Assembly (NCBI RefSeq): GCF_902150035.1
Contig: NZ_LR597501.1
Coordinates: 124,001 to 188,000, forward strand
Length of the DNA stretch: 64,000 bases
Origin: Enorma burkinafasonensis
Lineage (GTDB): Bacteria > Actinomycetota > Coriobacteriia > Coriobacteriales > Coriobacteriaceae
Direction of reading: 5' to 3'
Positions 50,921 to 60,326 of the stretch are shown here, one piece after another (position 1 is the stretch's first letter; each line of letters opens with the position of its first letter). Below the pieces are notes generated by a model. That model was not told the origin of the DNA, did no database searches, and saw only the letters and a program-made list of their open reading frames with translations. A program made the translations under genes and the position numbers.

Positions 50921-51802
50921 CTACTCCCTGCAGAGATGGATGGCGAAGCCGGCGACCTGCTCGTTGAAGTAGACGAGTTTGGTCGACCCGTCCGGATAGA
51001 GCGCGCGGGAGTCCTCGTTCAAGGTGAGCCCGCGCCCGGTGAAGTAGGCCTCCGCGGCGGGGAGGTCGCTCACCGCGAGCCCGATATGGCCCTTCTCACC
51101 GCGGCCGCAGCCCTTCATGACCTCGATCAGGGTGTCGTTGAAGATGGATATGGGCGTGTCGTTGCACGGCAGGCCGAACAGCGCCTCGAAAAGGCCGGCG
51201 ATGCGCTCGGCGTCCCCTTCGTCCGCCGCGTTGATGCCGATATGCGCGATATGCATGTCGAAAAGCTCGACCGGGTTGTCGTTTGCCTCCATCGGGGCTC
51301 CCTTCCTGTACGGGTCTTCCGGCGCCCCGCTTGAGGCGCCCGCACCTTCAGTATACGCGGCGACCCCGTGCGCGAGCGCCCGGTCGAGGTCACCTGGTAC
51401 GCAGACCGGGATTCCCTGTTCTGCGAGAAAGGCGGCGAACACCCCGTCGCCCGCGACCAGGCGCCCCGAGAACGTGCCGTCATAGATCGAGCCTATGCCG
51501 CACGAGGGGCTCCGCGGCTGCAGGACCGCGAGGTCGCACGGCCCGTCCTCGAGCACGCGCGCGAGCTCGGCGCGGGCGCCCGCGCGAAACGCCGCGTCCA
51601 CGCTCGCCCCGAACTCGTCCACGACCACACCGTCGCGGATCTCGGAGCGCGGCCGCGGGACCGGCAGCCCGCCCGCGACCTCGGGGCAGACGGGCACCAC
51701 CTCGTGGCCCGCGAGCGCCTCGACGAGGCGCTCGTCGAGGTTGCTCCCGCCGTTGTACTTGCACATCCTGCCCAGAAGGCAGGCACTCACCGCGATGCGC
51801 AT
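50921..51802 (-). CDS. DUF523 protein fused in frame to a VOC-family domain
   Basis: A 293-aa open frame joins two unrelated domains. Residues 1-150 are DUF523, with the Cys motifs SACLLGRMCKYNGGSN and QPRSPSCGIGSIYDGTFSG. Residues 171-293 are a vicinal-oxygen-chelate (glyoxalase-like) domain, IAHIGINAADEGDAERIAGLF to FNEQVAGFAIHL. M171 (51292) is preceded by GGAAGGGAG at 5 bases, an excellent ribosome site, so the VOC part may also be made alone as a 123-aa protein. The DUF523 start ATG has GGGGG 5 bases upstream. No stop separates the domains. DUF523 function is unknown; the VOC substrate cannot be inferred. Confidence 0.78.
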   Translation of the reverse strand: MRIAVSACLLGRMCKYNGGSNLDERLVEALAGHEVVPVCPEVAGGLPVPRPRSEIRDGVVVDEFGASVDAAFRAGARAELARVLEDGPCDLAVLQPRSPSCGIGSIYDGTFSGRLVAGDGVFAAFLAEQGIPVCVPGDLDRALAHGVAAYTEGAGASSGAPEDPYRKGAPMEANDNPVELFDMHIAHIGINAADEGDAERIAGLFEALFGLPCNDTPISIFNDTLIEVMKGCGRGEKGHIGLAVSDLPAAEAYFTGRGLTLNEDSRALYPDGSTKLVYFNEQVAGFAIHLCRE

Positions 51803-51855
51803 GCGCACCCCCTTAACAATCGGTTTCCCACCATGGTACGGCACGGCGCGGGGAC

Positions 51856-51861
51856 TACAAT
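51856..51861 (+). promoter_or_regulatory. -10 element of the glycerol dehydrogenase-family gene
   Basis: TACAAT lies 36 bases before the start codon in the 95-bp divergent gap. No clear -35 is seen. Confidence 0.45.
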
Positions 51862-51897
51862 GGTTCGGGATGCAACCTTCAACGAAAGCGAGGCCAC

Positions 51898-52980
51898 ATG
51901 CGCACCATCCAGATGAGCGACTACACCGTGGGCGAGGACGCCTTCGACGCCATCCCCGAGACGCTCGAGAGCTACGGCGCGACCAAGGTCGTGCTCGTGG
52001 GCGGCGAGCGCGCGCTCGCGGCTGCCGCCCCCGGCATCGAGCGGGCGCTCGAGGGCACCGGCGTCACGGTCACCGGCACGATCGTCTACGGCAAGGACGC
52101 CACGCGCACCAACGTGAACCGCCTGCTCGAGACCCCGGCGTTCCGCGAGGCGGACGTCGCCTTCGGCATCGGCGGCGGCAAGGCGATCGACACCGTGAAG
52201 ACCGCCGCGGCCGAGCTCAAGAAGACGGTGTTCTCGGTCCCCACGATCTGCTCCAACTGCTCCGCGGCGACCGCCATCGCCGTCATCTACCACGACGACG
52301 GCTCGCTCGAGGGCTACGCCTACCCGCCCTGCCCCGCGCACATCTTCATCGACCCCAAGATCATCGCCGAGGCGCCGGCCGAGTATTTCTGGGCGGGCAT
52401 CGGCGACGGCCTCTCCAAGCAGCCCGAAGTCGAGTACGCGACCTCAAAAGACGAGCTCGGCCACACCGCGGAGCTCGGCCTCGCGCTGGCGCACACCTGC
52501 ACCGAACCCCTCATGACCTGGGGCGAGCAAGGTCTCGCCGACGTGCGCGCGAACCGCGCGAGCGAGGCGGTGCGCCGAATCGCGCTCGACATCGTGGTGA
52601 ACACCGGCTACGTGTCGAACCTCACGAACCAGCCCGACTTCTACTACAACTCCACGCTCGCCCACGCGTTCTACAACGGCACGACCTCCGTGCAGCGCGA
52701 GGGGACCTACCTGCACGGCCAGGTGGTGTCGTTCGGCGTGCTCGTGATGTTCGCCTACCGCCACGACGACGCTGAGCTCGCGCGCTACGCGGCGTTCAAC
52801 AAGCGCCTCGGCCTGCCGGTGACGCTCGCCGAGATCGGCCTCTCGGAGGACGACATCGCCCAGATCGAGCAGGCGGCCGAGCTGACCAACGAGTGGAAGC
52901 AGGGCAAACCCGAGCCGGTCGACCCGGAGCGCTTCATGCAGGCGATCCGCGACGCCGACGCGTACGGCCGCGCGCTGTAG
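51898..52980 (+). CDS. Iron-containing alcohol dehydrogenase, glycerol dehydrogenase family
   Basis: A 360-aa NAD-dependent dehydrogenase related to GldA. The nucleotide motif GIGGGKAIDTVK lies near residue 91. The metal ligands appear as the Asp of GIGDGLSK (about 170), the His of LAHAFYNG (about 256) and the His of YLHGQVVSFG (about 274), matching the positions known in Bacillus stearothermophilus glycerol dehydrogenase. The substrate could be glycerol or another vicinal diol. It is a single-gene unit: its own -10 element upstream and a strong terminator 22 bp downstream. Confidence 0.87.
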   Translation: MRTIQMSDYTVGEDAFDAIPETLESYGATKVVLVGGERALAAAAPGIERALEGTGVTVTGTIVYGKDATRTNVNRLLETPAFREADVAFGIGGGKAIDTVKTAAAELKKTVFSVPTICSNCSAATAIAVIYHDDGSLEGYAYPPCPAHIFIDPKIIAEAPAEYFWAGIGDGLSKQPEVEYATSKDELGHTAELGLALAHTCTEPLMTWGEQGLADVRANRASEAVRRIALDIVVNTGYVSNLTNQPDFYYNSTLAHAFYNGTTSVQREGTYLHGQVVSFGVLVMFAYRHDDAELARYAAFNKRLGLPVTLAEIGLSEDDIAQIEQAAELTNEWKQGKPEPVDPERFMQAIRDADAYGRAL

Positions 52981-53002
52981 CGGGTAACCGCCCGAACGAG
53001 GA

Positions 53003-53039
53003 AGCGCTCGTCCCGGAGGTGCCGGGGCGAGCGCTTTTT
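53003..53039 (+). terminator. Rho-independent terminator
   Basis: A 14-bp stem, AGCGCTCGTCCCGG with CCGGGGCGAGCGCT (one T-G pair), has a 5-base loop and is followed by TTTTT. It ends the dehydrogenase transcript and lies in a convergent gap. Confidence 0.93.
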
Positions 53040-53091
53040 CGATACGTGGGAACGGGATGCCTCTTGCTGGGGCTGCTGCCTCTTGCTGGGG

Positions 53092-53622
53092 CTACTCGGC
53101 GATCTTCTGGCCGCAGGACATGCAGAAGACGTCGCCGGCGTTGACCGGGGCGCCGCAGTGCGGGCATACAGGCCCCTCGGCGGGAGCGGGGGCGGGGGCG
53201 GCAGGCTGGGCGACCGGGGCAGCCGCCGCCATAGCGGCCTGGATCTCTGCCATGGACTTGCCGCAGCCGGCGCAGAACATGTCCGTCGCGCTGATGCGGG
53301 TGTGGCAGAACGGGCACTGGATGAACGTGGCGGCCTGCGTCGCGGCCGTCGCCTGGCGGTCGATCTCGTCGAGCTGGTACTGGATGCTCGCGCGCTCCTG
53401 GTCGATCTGCGCGATGCCGTCGTAGAGCGACTCGCGGCCGGCACGGAAGGCGGGGTCGTCCTTCGTGGCCTCGTAGAGGCTCGCGCCGAGCTGCGCGGCG
53501 AGCTGCTGGCGGCGCTTCATGGCGTCATTCAGCTGGTTCTTGAGCTGGAACGAGCCGGCCGCGCGGTTCGCGCTGGCGACACCGCGGTTGAGCGAGGCTT
53601 GCATATCGTCGAGAAAGCTCAT
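53092..53622 (-). CDS. Double zinc-ribbon protein with helical N-terminus
   Basis: A 176-aa protein of unknown function. Residues 1-95 are charged and helical, probably coiled coil (QLKNQLNDAMKRRQQLAAQLG). Two C-terminal zinc ribbons follow: CPFC...CAGC (about 102-122) and CPHC...CMSC (about 152-171), separated by an Ala/Pro linker. There is no membrane segment or signal. It may be an adaptor or nucleic-acid-associated protein, but nothing in the neighbourhood decides this. It has its own promoter. Confidence 0.75.
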   Translation of the reverse strand: MSFLDDMQASLNRGVASANRAAGSFQLKNQLNDAMKRRQQLAAQLGASLYEATKDDPAFRAGRESLYDGIAQIDQERASIQYQLDEIDRQATAATQAATFIQCPFCHTRISATDMFCAGCGKSMAEIQAAMAAAAPVAQPAAPAPAPAEGPVCPHCGAPVNAGDVFCMSCGQKIAE

Positions 53623-53677
53623 GGTTCCACCTTCTAGGTCGTATGGCAGAGGTCCGGGGCGAGCCGGTCATACCGCA

Positions 53678-53705
53678 AGTGTACCACCGGCATCATGCGG
53701 AGCAA
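53678..53705 (-). promoter_or_regulatory. Putative promoter of the double zinc-ribbon gene
   Basis: TTGCTC and TACACT are separated by 16 bp on the minus strand, 55 bases before the start codon. Confidence 0.5.
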
Positions 53706-53763
53706 ACGGCACCGGTCCCGGGCGCGCGGGGCACGCGGGCGGTTCGAGACGGGCAGGTGCCGC

Positions 53764-54765
53764 CTACTGCTCCTTGATGCGCAGGTACACCGCGCGCGAG
53801 CCGGACGCGATGGCCCGCTCGTCGAACTCGTAGACGCCCATCGACTTCAAGAACGGGCTCAGCTTCTTGTAGCCGTAGTTGCGCACGTCGAAGTCGGAGA
53901 GGCGCTTGGGCAGCTCGCTTCCCACCGTGCCGAGGAAGACCCAGCCCTCCTCGTCGGAGAACTGGTCGACGATGGCGTCCACGGCAGAGCGGATGCGCTT
54001 CATGTGGCGCCGCCGCGCTGCGCGCGAGAGCTCGCTGAAGTCGGTCGGCTCCTGGGAGTCGCCCTGGGAGGGAGCCGCCTCTCCGCCGAGGTCGCCCGGC
54101 GAGCGCTTCGATCGCGCCGCGCCCTTGGCGTGCTGGGGTGCAGCCGCCTCCTGCTCGCCCGCCGCGGGAGCTGCCTTGGCCTTGCCGGCCGAGCCGCCTG
54201 CGCCTGCGGCCTTGCTCGCGCGCTTGGAGCCGCGCGGGGCCTTCTTGCCGCGCTTGTCCTCGACAGCATCCTCGGCATCGTCCGCGTCGTCCTCGCCGCT
54301 CTCCTCGACGCGGCGGGCGGCGTAGAGCAGATCGAGGTACTTGAACTGGTTGCACGCCGAGATGAACGGCTCGGGCGTCTTCTGCTCGCCCATTCCGATG
54401 ACCTGCATGCCGCTCTCGCGCAGGCGGGCGGCGAGGCGCGTGAAGTCCGAATCGGAGCTCACGATGGCGAAGCCGTCGACGTTGCCCGAGTAGAGGATGT
54501 CCATCGCGTCGATGATCATGGCCGAGTCGGTCGAGCTCTTGCCGTAGGTGTAGCTGTACTGCTGGATGGGGATGATCGAGTTCTCGAGCAGGCACCCCTT
54601 CCAGGATGCCAGCCGCTGACTCGTCCAGTCGCCGTAGATGCGCTTGTAGGTGGCGACACCCGAGTTCGAGACCTCGTCGAGGATGATCTTGATGTACTTG
54701 TCCGATACGTTGTCCGCGTCGATCAGGATCGCGAACCTCAGCTCATGTGTAGCGTCGAGTGACAT
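53764..54765 (-). CDS. NYN-domain ribonuclease-like protein with LOTUS/OST-HTH domain
   Basis: A 333-aa protein. Residues 8-150 are a NYN (PIN-like) nuclease domain with acidic residues in ILIDADNVS, SSTDSAMIIDAMD and IVSSDSDFTRLA, the expected metal site. A 90-residue Ala/Lys/Ser-rich linker follows. The C-terminal 75 residues match an OST-HTH/LOTUS fold (LGTVGSELPKRLSDFDVRNYGYKKL), which binds RNA in other proteins. The NYN-LOTUS pairing is known in bacterial proteins of unsettled role, presumably RNA processing or decay. GAGAGG lies just ahead of the ATG. Confidence 0.87.
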   Translation of the reverse strand: MSLDATHELRFAILIDADNVSDKYIKIILDEVSNSGVATYKRIYGDWTSQRLASWKGCLLENSIIPIQQYSYTYGKSSTDSAMIIDAMDILYSGNVDGFAIVSSDSDFTRLAARLRESGMQVIGMGEQKTPEPFISACNQFKYLDLLYAARRVEESGEDDADDAEDAVEDKRGKKAPRGSKRASKAAGAGGSAGKAKAAPAAGEQEAAAPQHAKGAARSKRSPGDLGGEAAPSQGDSQEPTDFSELSRAARRRHMKRIRSAVDAIVDQFSDEEGWVFLGTVGSELPKRLSDFDVRNYGYKKLSPFLKSMGVYEFDERAIASGSRAVYLRIKEQ

Positions 54766-54806
54766 AGCCGCCTCTCTGTCGTGGGTACAGAGCCATGATA
54801 TACCAA

Positions 54807-54842
54807 GAGCGAGGCGCCGCAGGAAGCCTGCACGCCTCGCTC
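54807..54842 (-). terminator. Strong hairpin after the adhesin gene
   Basis: GAGCGAGGCG and CGCCTCGCTC pair perfectly, with an inner GCAGG/CCTGC stem. On the minus strand it is followed only by TTGG, so it may be an imperfect terminator or an mRNA-stabilising stem. Confidence 0.6.
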
Positions 54843-54918
54843 AGATGTCCATGCCCGAAAAGGCCGATGCGGGGGCAGCCGCCCATCACGGAGGGGACGG
54901 GCGGCGGCTCGAAGGCCG

Positions 54919-57900
54919 CTACTCCCCCGCCCGACGGCGGCGCCTGCGCCCAAGGACGACGAGCGCGCCGCCCAGGACAAGAAGTGCCGCGGCCGCCGCC
55001 AGGGGCGCGGGGTCGCCCGTGGACGCGAGCGTCCCGTCCGGCCCGCGCGGCACGTCGTCCGCGGGCGGGACCTCGTCGGGCGCGAGCTCGTTGGTGAGCG
55101 CGAAGCCCGTCGCGGTCCGCTCGGGCTCGCCCGCGAGTCGGTAGCCCGCGGGGAGCTCCTCCTCCACCGTGTAGATGACCTCGTGGTCGTCCTCGACGAG
55201 CGGGATCCCCGCGACCACAGCCATCCAGTCGTCGGCGGTGCCGCTCACGCCGTCCGGCCCCTCGGCGCGGATCTCGACGCGGCAGACGACCCTGCCCCCA
55301 TCGGCCACAAGGCGCACCGTCACCGAGTGGGGGCGAATCCCGCGGGCGTCGCCGTCGTCGTCCCAGCGCTTCTCGAACGTGAGGTCGAAGGGCTCGAAAT
55401 CACGGGAGTTGGTGATGACGGCCGTGCCGCCCTCCCAGGTGTAGGCGGCCGTGTAGCCCTCCGCCACGTCGAGCTCGCGTACGCTGTAGGCCACGCGCGC
55501 GCCGTCGCGCATGACGGGCAGGCCGTCGAAGGAGCCGCGCCAGTCGTCAGGAGTGCCCGCAGCTCCGTCGGGGCCGGCGGCGTCCAGCTCGAGCACGGCG
55601 CCGTCCACCGGCTCGCCGTCGGCCACGAGCTGCACGCGCACGCTCGCGGGGCGCGCCCCGTCGCGGTCGGAGGCGTCGCGCCAGCGCTTCTCGACCGCAA
55701 GCGACGTGGTCGCGGAGAGGTCGGTCATGGTGACGGCCTCGACGGAGCGCCCGTCCTGAAGGACGCTGCGCGCGCGGTCTCCCGCCACGGTGAAGGCGAC
55801 GTCCTCGGCGCGGTCGTAGCCCTCGGGCGCGCTGACCTCGTGCAGCCGGTACTCCCCCGGCGCGAGCACGAATTCCTGGCGCCCGCTGGCGCTCGACGTG
55901 AACTCGACCGGGCTCCCCGCCGCGTCGCGGGCGACCGCGCCCGTCGCTTCGAGCACCTCGAGGCGCGCGCCGGAAAGACGCATGCCCGCATCGTCCACCT
56001 TCTCGAAGGCGACGGTGGTGTAGGGCTCGTTGTACGCGGTGATCACGGAGCCCGAGGGCCCCTCGAACACGTCGTCGGCCGCGAGCCCCGCGGGCAGCGC
56101 CGGCGCGACGGTGCCCTCGCCGTACAGCACGAAGTAGCGCGGCGCGGCATCGAGCACGTACCCCTCAGGGGCGGCGGTCTCGACCAGGCGGTAGAGCCTT
56201 CCGAGCTCGAGCGACTCGACCTTCACGCCCTTGGCGGTGCCGCCCTTGGTCTGGATGCCGTCGCGGACCGCGCTCCAGCCGCGCGCGGCGTCGAAGACGC
56301 TGAGCTCATAGGTCGCCCCGGCCAGGGGCTCGGCGCTCTCGTCGCGCTTCGAGAGCCAGACCATGGGCTCGCTCACGGCCTGCCCGGTCGCCTTGAGGAC
56401 GCGGACCGTCTCTGAGATGCTGCTCTCGCTCACGGGCCCGGGCCGGTGCCCCTCGAAGTAGGCCGTGTTACCCACGGTGACCATCCGGCCCGTCACGCCG
56501 AGCACCTGGGCGTTGTAGACGATCTTCACGTACATCTCGTCGGGCACCTTTATGGTCACGCGGTTCTCCGCCATGCCGGACGCGTCGATCTCGAAGTGCA
56601 CGGGGTCGCCCGTGGTGGCGTTGACCACGCTGATGGACGTCGGGTCGAGCGCGAGCGAATCTGAGCTCTCGTCGACGATCGCCACCATGTCGCCGTCGGG
56701 GTTGAGGTCGACCTTCTCCTGGTTGACCTCGACCGCGAACTGCGCGTAGGGCGCCGTGGACTCGTTGTAGGTCATCGTCTTCTTGATGGCGCTGTGGTGG
56801 ATCGTCGCGGTGGAGCTGGCCTCCTTCGCGTGGCCGTAGCGGTCGTTCAGGCTCACGTGGTTGGTGAAGGAGAAGTCGCGCGACTCCGAGCCGTAGAGGT
56901 AGTCCTCGTCGGTGATGCGCGCCTTCACGATGAAGTGGAACTCGATGTTGGAGTTGCCGTCATAGGTGTTGGACTTGCTCACCTCGTAATGGGCGAGGCC
57001 CGAGAGCCTGATGGTGACCGTCGTGGTCCCGTCCGGGTTGCGCACGGCGCCGGTCACCTGGAGCGATCCCGACCCCTGCACGCGCCATGCGCTCACGAAC
57101 TCGGTGCCGGCTGGCAGGGTGTCCGTCACGATGCACGTCCCGTCCGGCTGGCCGGTGTAGCCGTAGTAGTTCGCGCGCACCCGCCAGGAGATATACCCCT
57201 TCGAGCTGCTCTCGACCTGCTTCACGACCTCGGTCGTGTTGTTGCGCCGGCAGAAGTCGTAGTCGGTCTCCTCGGTGTCGCCCACGGTGAGGCGGGCGTC
57301 GTTGTAGTAGTCGCGCGAGCCGGTCTTGAACGCCGGGTCGACCATCTTGGCGAAGTACGAGACCTCGAGCGGGGTCCTCGAGCTCGGCGTCACGGTGGCG
57401 CCGCCCACCGTCACGGCGACCCTGCCCGTGAACGTGACGGTGAACGACGGGTACCTCCCGTCCTGCGCGTCGCCCGCCGGCTCGATCCGGTAGAGCGCGG
57501 GGTCGACGGCGACCCCGCCGATGGTGAGCTGGACGGCGGCGAGCTCAGCCGGGGTGAAGTACATGTACGTCACGCCGTTGCGGACGGTATCGGTCAGCAC
57601 GTCGCCCGCGTCGAGCTCGTTGTAGATCGAAACCTTCCACTGCGACCAATCCTCCGCCTGCCTCACGAACCGCTTGGAGAGGCGCGGGACCCGCGGGCGC
57701 TCCGACGTCGAGCTGCCCGTGGAGATGCCCCAGGGGCCGCTCACCCGGTTGCTGTAGCTCTTCGCCGGACCGACATAGGTCTCCCAATCGGTCACGCGCG
57801 AGCGGTACGTGATGGTGAAGCCGCACGTACCGAAGGCCTCGGGGATGGTGTAGCTGAAGCTCGTCGAGCCCTCGGTGAGGGCGACGGTATCCGTGCCGGC

Positions 57901-59955
57901 GCGGCTCCCGTCCTGATTGTAGAAGGTGACCGTGGCCGTCCCCGCCGGGAAGACCTGGTCGGGCCCGAGCGTGTCGGTGACCGTCGTGCCGGCGATGTTC
58001 TCCGGGGTGGCGCTCTTGCCCTGCTCGTTGCCCGTGATCGTCCACGTGATGAAGCCGTCGGAGGTGATCGAGGGCGAGTTCTTGGTAAGGTAGCGCTTCG
58101 TCAGGCCGAAGCGGGAGTAGTCGTTGCGGGCCGAGAGGTCGTTCGCGTAGAAGTCACCCGCGCGCACGCCCGAGCCGATGTAGGCGTAGTTCCAGATGTC
58201 GCTGTCGCCCACCGTGCCGGAACCGGTCTGCGACCAGTAGGAGTCGGCGACCTGGGTGTAGGCGTCGATGGTGAACACGTCGCCCGGCTCGACCGTCGGC
58301 AGGCAGGCCCGCCATTCACGGGAGGACGGGTAGGATATAGCGCCGAGCGGCACCTCCATGGTGGTGCCGTCGACCCGCTTCACGGTGACCGACGAGACGC
58401 CCGACTTCTCGAACACGCTCGCCGCGGGCGCCGAGGACAGCGTGTCGTAGATGGGCATGAAGTATTCCGTGTAGGTGTTCAGCCGCGAGGCCGTGACGGT
58501 GATCGTGAAGTGCTGCGTCTGGTGCGCGGCGTCGTAGCGGCCGTTCGACTTGGAGATGTAGACGTCGTTGCGCACGGGCATCGAGAAGTCGTCGGTCACC
58601 GCGGGCACGCCCTCCGCCGAGGCGCTCGCCGTGTTGCGGATGGTCCGCGCCTCGATGGCGTCCGTCGAGGGGGTCTGCTGCTTGGCCGCGTCGACGGCGC
58701 GCGTCATGCCCTCCCGATCGACCTTGATGGTGTAGACGATCCGCGCCACCTGCCCGGCAGGCAGGTTGCCGATGTTCCAGCCATCGAGCCTCCCCTCGTC
58801 GTCGGTGAGCGGGACGAGCCGGGATGCGATGTCCTCGCCATCGACCGTGGCGCTCACGAGCTGCATCGTCGAGAGGTCGACCTTGGTCTCGCTGTCATCG
58901 GTGAACACGTCCGTCACGTGCACGTTCTTGAGCGTATGGGTGTTGTCCTGGCCAGCCCTGACCTCCAGGGTGTAGGTGATGCGCCCGTCGGAGTTCACGT
59001 ACGCGAAGCCGCTCGAGGTCGTGCCGGTCTTCTCGATGGAGAGGTTGCGCACGATCTCGAGGCGCGAGAAGCGGGCGCCGATGGTGACGTTGCCGAAGAC
59101 CAGGTCGTAGTCGAACTGCTGGTCCGTCTGGTTCGACGTGTCGAACCCGCCCGAGAACTTGATGGACGACTCGATGATCTTGCCGCTCTTCTCCTGGAGG
59201 TACCCGTCGTCATAGGAGATGGTCAGCTTGCCGTCGGCGATCCGGTAGTCGCCCACGCCGCCGTGTTCGCCGTCCCAGTCGGAGGACGCGTCGCGCAGGC
59301 GCCCCGTGAGCGTCCCGTTGGGGCGCAGAATCGACGGGAAGGTGCAGGTGATCGTGTCGCCGGGGACGAGCGGGTACGCGCCGCGCGCCGCGGCCATGGA
59401 GCGCACGTCGATGGTCATGTCGCCCGCGTAGGTCGCGCTGCGCGCCAGGCCGTCCGGGAAGTCGGCCGTCGTGTCGACATCCTGCCCGCTCGCGAGGTCG
59501 TACTGGTGCGAGACGCCGCCGCTCTCGAGGGTGAAGCGGAAGGCCTTGATGAAGGCATCGGCATCGAAGGCGATGCCCGCGCGCACGGGGTCGGGCTCCT
59601 CGCCCTCTCCCGCCGGAGGCTCCTCGCCCTCGGCGGCAGGCGCCTCCCCGTCCGAGGCGGGCCCGGCAGGCTCGCCCTCGGGTGCGGGCGCGCCCTCGGT
59701 TACGGTTCCCTCCGGCAGGCCCGCGGTACCCTCCTCCTCGGTCGGTACCGCGGTATTGGCCGTGGTGGCGTCATCGCCGCCGTGCGGCTCCTCCGCCGCC
59801 GGATCCGCCGCGGGCTCCTCGACCGCGGCGACCGGCGCCCCCTCTCCCGCCGCATCGCCTTCCGCATAGAGCGGGCGCGCGGGAAGGGTGGATATCACCA
59901 GCACCGCCGCCAGCACGTAGACGAGCACCTTCTGCAACCATCGCATCTGGCTCAT
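54919..59955 (-). CDS. Large Cna-B/isopeptide-domain surface adhesin with LAxTG sorting signal
   Basis: A 1678-aa cell-wall protein. A signal peptide occupies residues 1-31 (cleavage probably after LYA), followed by a Pro/Glu/Ala-rich stretch to about 125. The body contains repeated fimbrial isopeptide/DUF11-like units (e.g. VTDTLPAGTEF, VTDTLGPDQVF). The C-terminal part has two SpaA-like domains (ETAAPEGY, EVSAPEGYDRAED) and two Cna-B domains, each with EKRW at the start and DDW...LP in the middle. The sorting signal is LASTGD, a hydrophobic helix and RRRRRRAGE. LAxTG is typical of class E sortases in actinobacteria; no sortase gene is in the window. AAGGAG precedes the ATG by 8 bases. Divergent to a regulator gene. 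Confidence 0.92.
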   Translation of the reverse strand: MSQMRWLQKVLVYVLAAVLVISTLPARPLYAEGDAAGEGAPVAAVEEPAADPAAEEPHGGDDATTANTAVPTEEEGTAGLPEGTVTEGAPAPEGEPAGPASDGEAPAAEGEEPPAGEGEEPDPVRAGIAFDADAFIKAFRFTLESGGVSHQYDLASGQDVDTTADFPDGLARSATYAGDMTIDVRSMAAARGAYPLVPGDTITCTFPSILRPNGTLTGRLRDASSDWDGEHGGVGDYRIADGKLTISYDDGYLQEKSGKIIESSIKFSGGFDTSNQTDQQFDYDLVFGNVTIGARFSRLEIVRNLSIEKTGTTSSGFAYVNSDGRITYTLEVRAGQDNTHTLKNVHVTDVFTDDSETKVDLSTMQLVSATVDGEDIASRLVPLTDDEGRLDGWNIGNLPAGQVARIVYTIKVDREGMTRAVDAAKQQTPSTDAIEARTIRNTASASAEGVPAVTDDFSMPVRNDVYISKSNGRYDAAHQTQHFTITVTASRLNTYTEYFMPIYDTLSSAPAASVFEKSGVSSVTVKRVDGTTMEVPLGAISYPSSREWRACLPTVEPGDVFTIDAYTQVADSYWSQTGSGTVGDSDIWNYAYIGSGVRAGDFYANDLSARNDYSRFGLTKRYLTKNSPSITSDGFITWTITGNEQGKSATPENIAGTTVTDTLGPDQVFPAGTATVTFYNQDGSRAGTDTVALTEGSTSFSYTIPEAFGTCGFTITYRSRVTDWETYVGPAKSYSNRVSGPWGISTGSSTSERPRVPRLSKRFVRQAEDWSQWKVSIYNELDAGDVLTDTVRNGVTYMYFTPAELAAVQLTIGGVAVDPALYRIEPAGDAQDGRYPSFTVTFTGRVAVTVGGATVTPSSRTPLEVSYFAKMVDPAFKTGSRDYYNDARLTVGDTEETDYDFCRRNNTTEVVKQVESSSKGYISWRVRANYYGYTGQPDGTCIVTDTLPAGTEFVSAWRVQGSGSLQVTGAVRNPDGTTTVTIRLSGLAHYEVSKSNTYDGNSNIEFHFIVKARITDEDYLYGSESRDFSFTNHVSLNDRYGHAKEASSTATIHHSAIKKTMTYNESTAPYAQFAVEVNQEKVDLNPDGDMVAIVDESSDSLALDPTSISVVNATTGDPVHFEIDASGMAENRVTIKVPDEMYVKIVYNAQVLGVTGRMVTVGNTAYFEGHRPGPVSESSISETVRVLKATGQAVSEPMVWLSKRDESAEPLAGATYELSVFDAARGWSAVRDGIQTKGGTAKGVKVESLELGRLYRLVETAAPEGYVLDAAPRYFVLYGEGTVAPALPAGLAADDVFEGPSGSVITAYNEPYTTVAFEKVDDAGMRLSGARLEVLEATGAVARDAAGSPVEFTSSASGRQEFVLAPGEYRLHEVSAPEGYDRAEDVAFTVAGDRARSVLQDGRSVEAVTMTDLSATTSLAVEKRWRDASDRDGARPASVRVQLVADGEPVDGAVLELDAAGPDGAAGTPDDWRGSFDGLPVMRDGARVAYSVRELDVAEGYTAAYTWEGGTAVITNSRDFEPFDLTFEKRWDDDGDARGIRPHSVTVRLVADGGRVVCRVEIRAEGPDGVSGTADDWMAVVAGIPLVEDDHEVIYTVEEELPAGYRLAGEPERTATGFALTNELAPDEVPPADDVPRGPDGTLASTGDPAPLAAAAALLVLGGALVVLGRRRRRRAGE

Positions 59956-60326
59956 CGCTCAAGCTCCTTACCGTTATCGTGTCGCGCCGACGCGCGATGT
60001 CTCCGTGTCGTCCGATGGTAGCCGGCCACGTGTTCCCCATCCGTTCCCTGCACCGTCCCGTAACCGGCGCCGAACTGTGGTGTTGTTTTGCTATCTGCTC
60101 GGTGTCATTTTAAGGCGCCGCCTCAAGGCGGGTATACGGGAGGCAGCCCCGTGCGCGACGGCGGCAGGTGGCGCATCCGAAACCCGCCCGCGCCGTGCCC
60201 GCAGGTCCCAGCCGGCACGGAATGGGAACGCTCTCCGCACGGCGGGAAGCTAGGCTGAAACGACGAACACCCGATGACCGGGCGCGGCGGTGGCGCTTAC
60301 CGCCGGGCCTCGATAGGCAGGTTGCC
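59956..60326. other. Divergent intergenic region between adhesin and regulator
   Basis: The 371 bp hold no gene. They should carry both promoters and the operator sites of the divergent pair. An AT-richer core near 60070-60120 includes TTTTAAGG next to GCCGCCTCAAGGCGG, a short near-palindrome, and TATACG. No convincing -35/-10 pair could be fixed for either direction. Confidence 0.5.
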
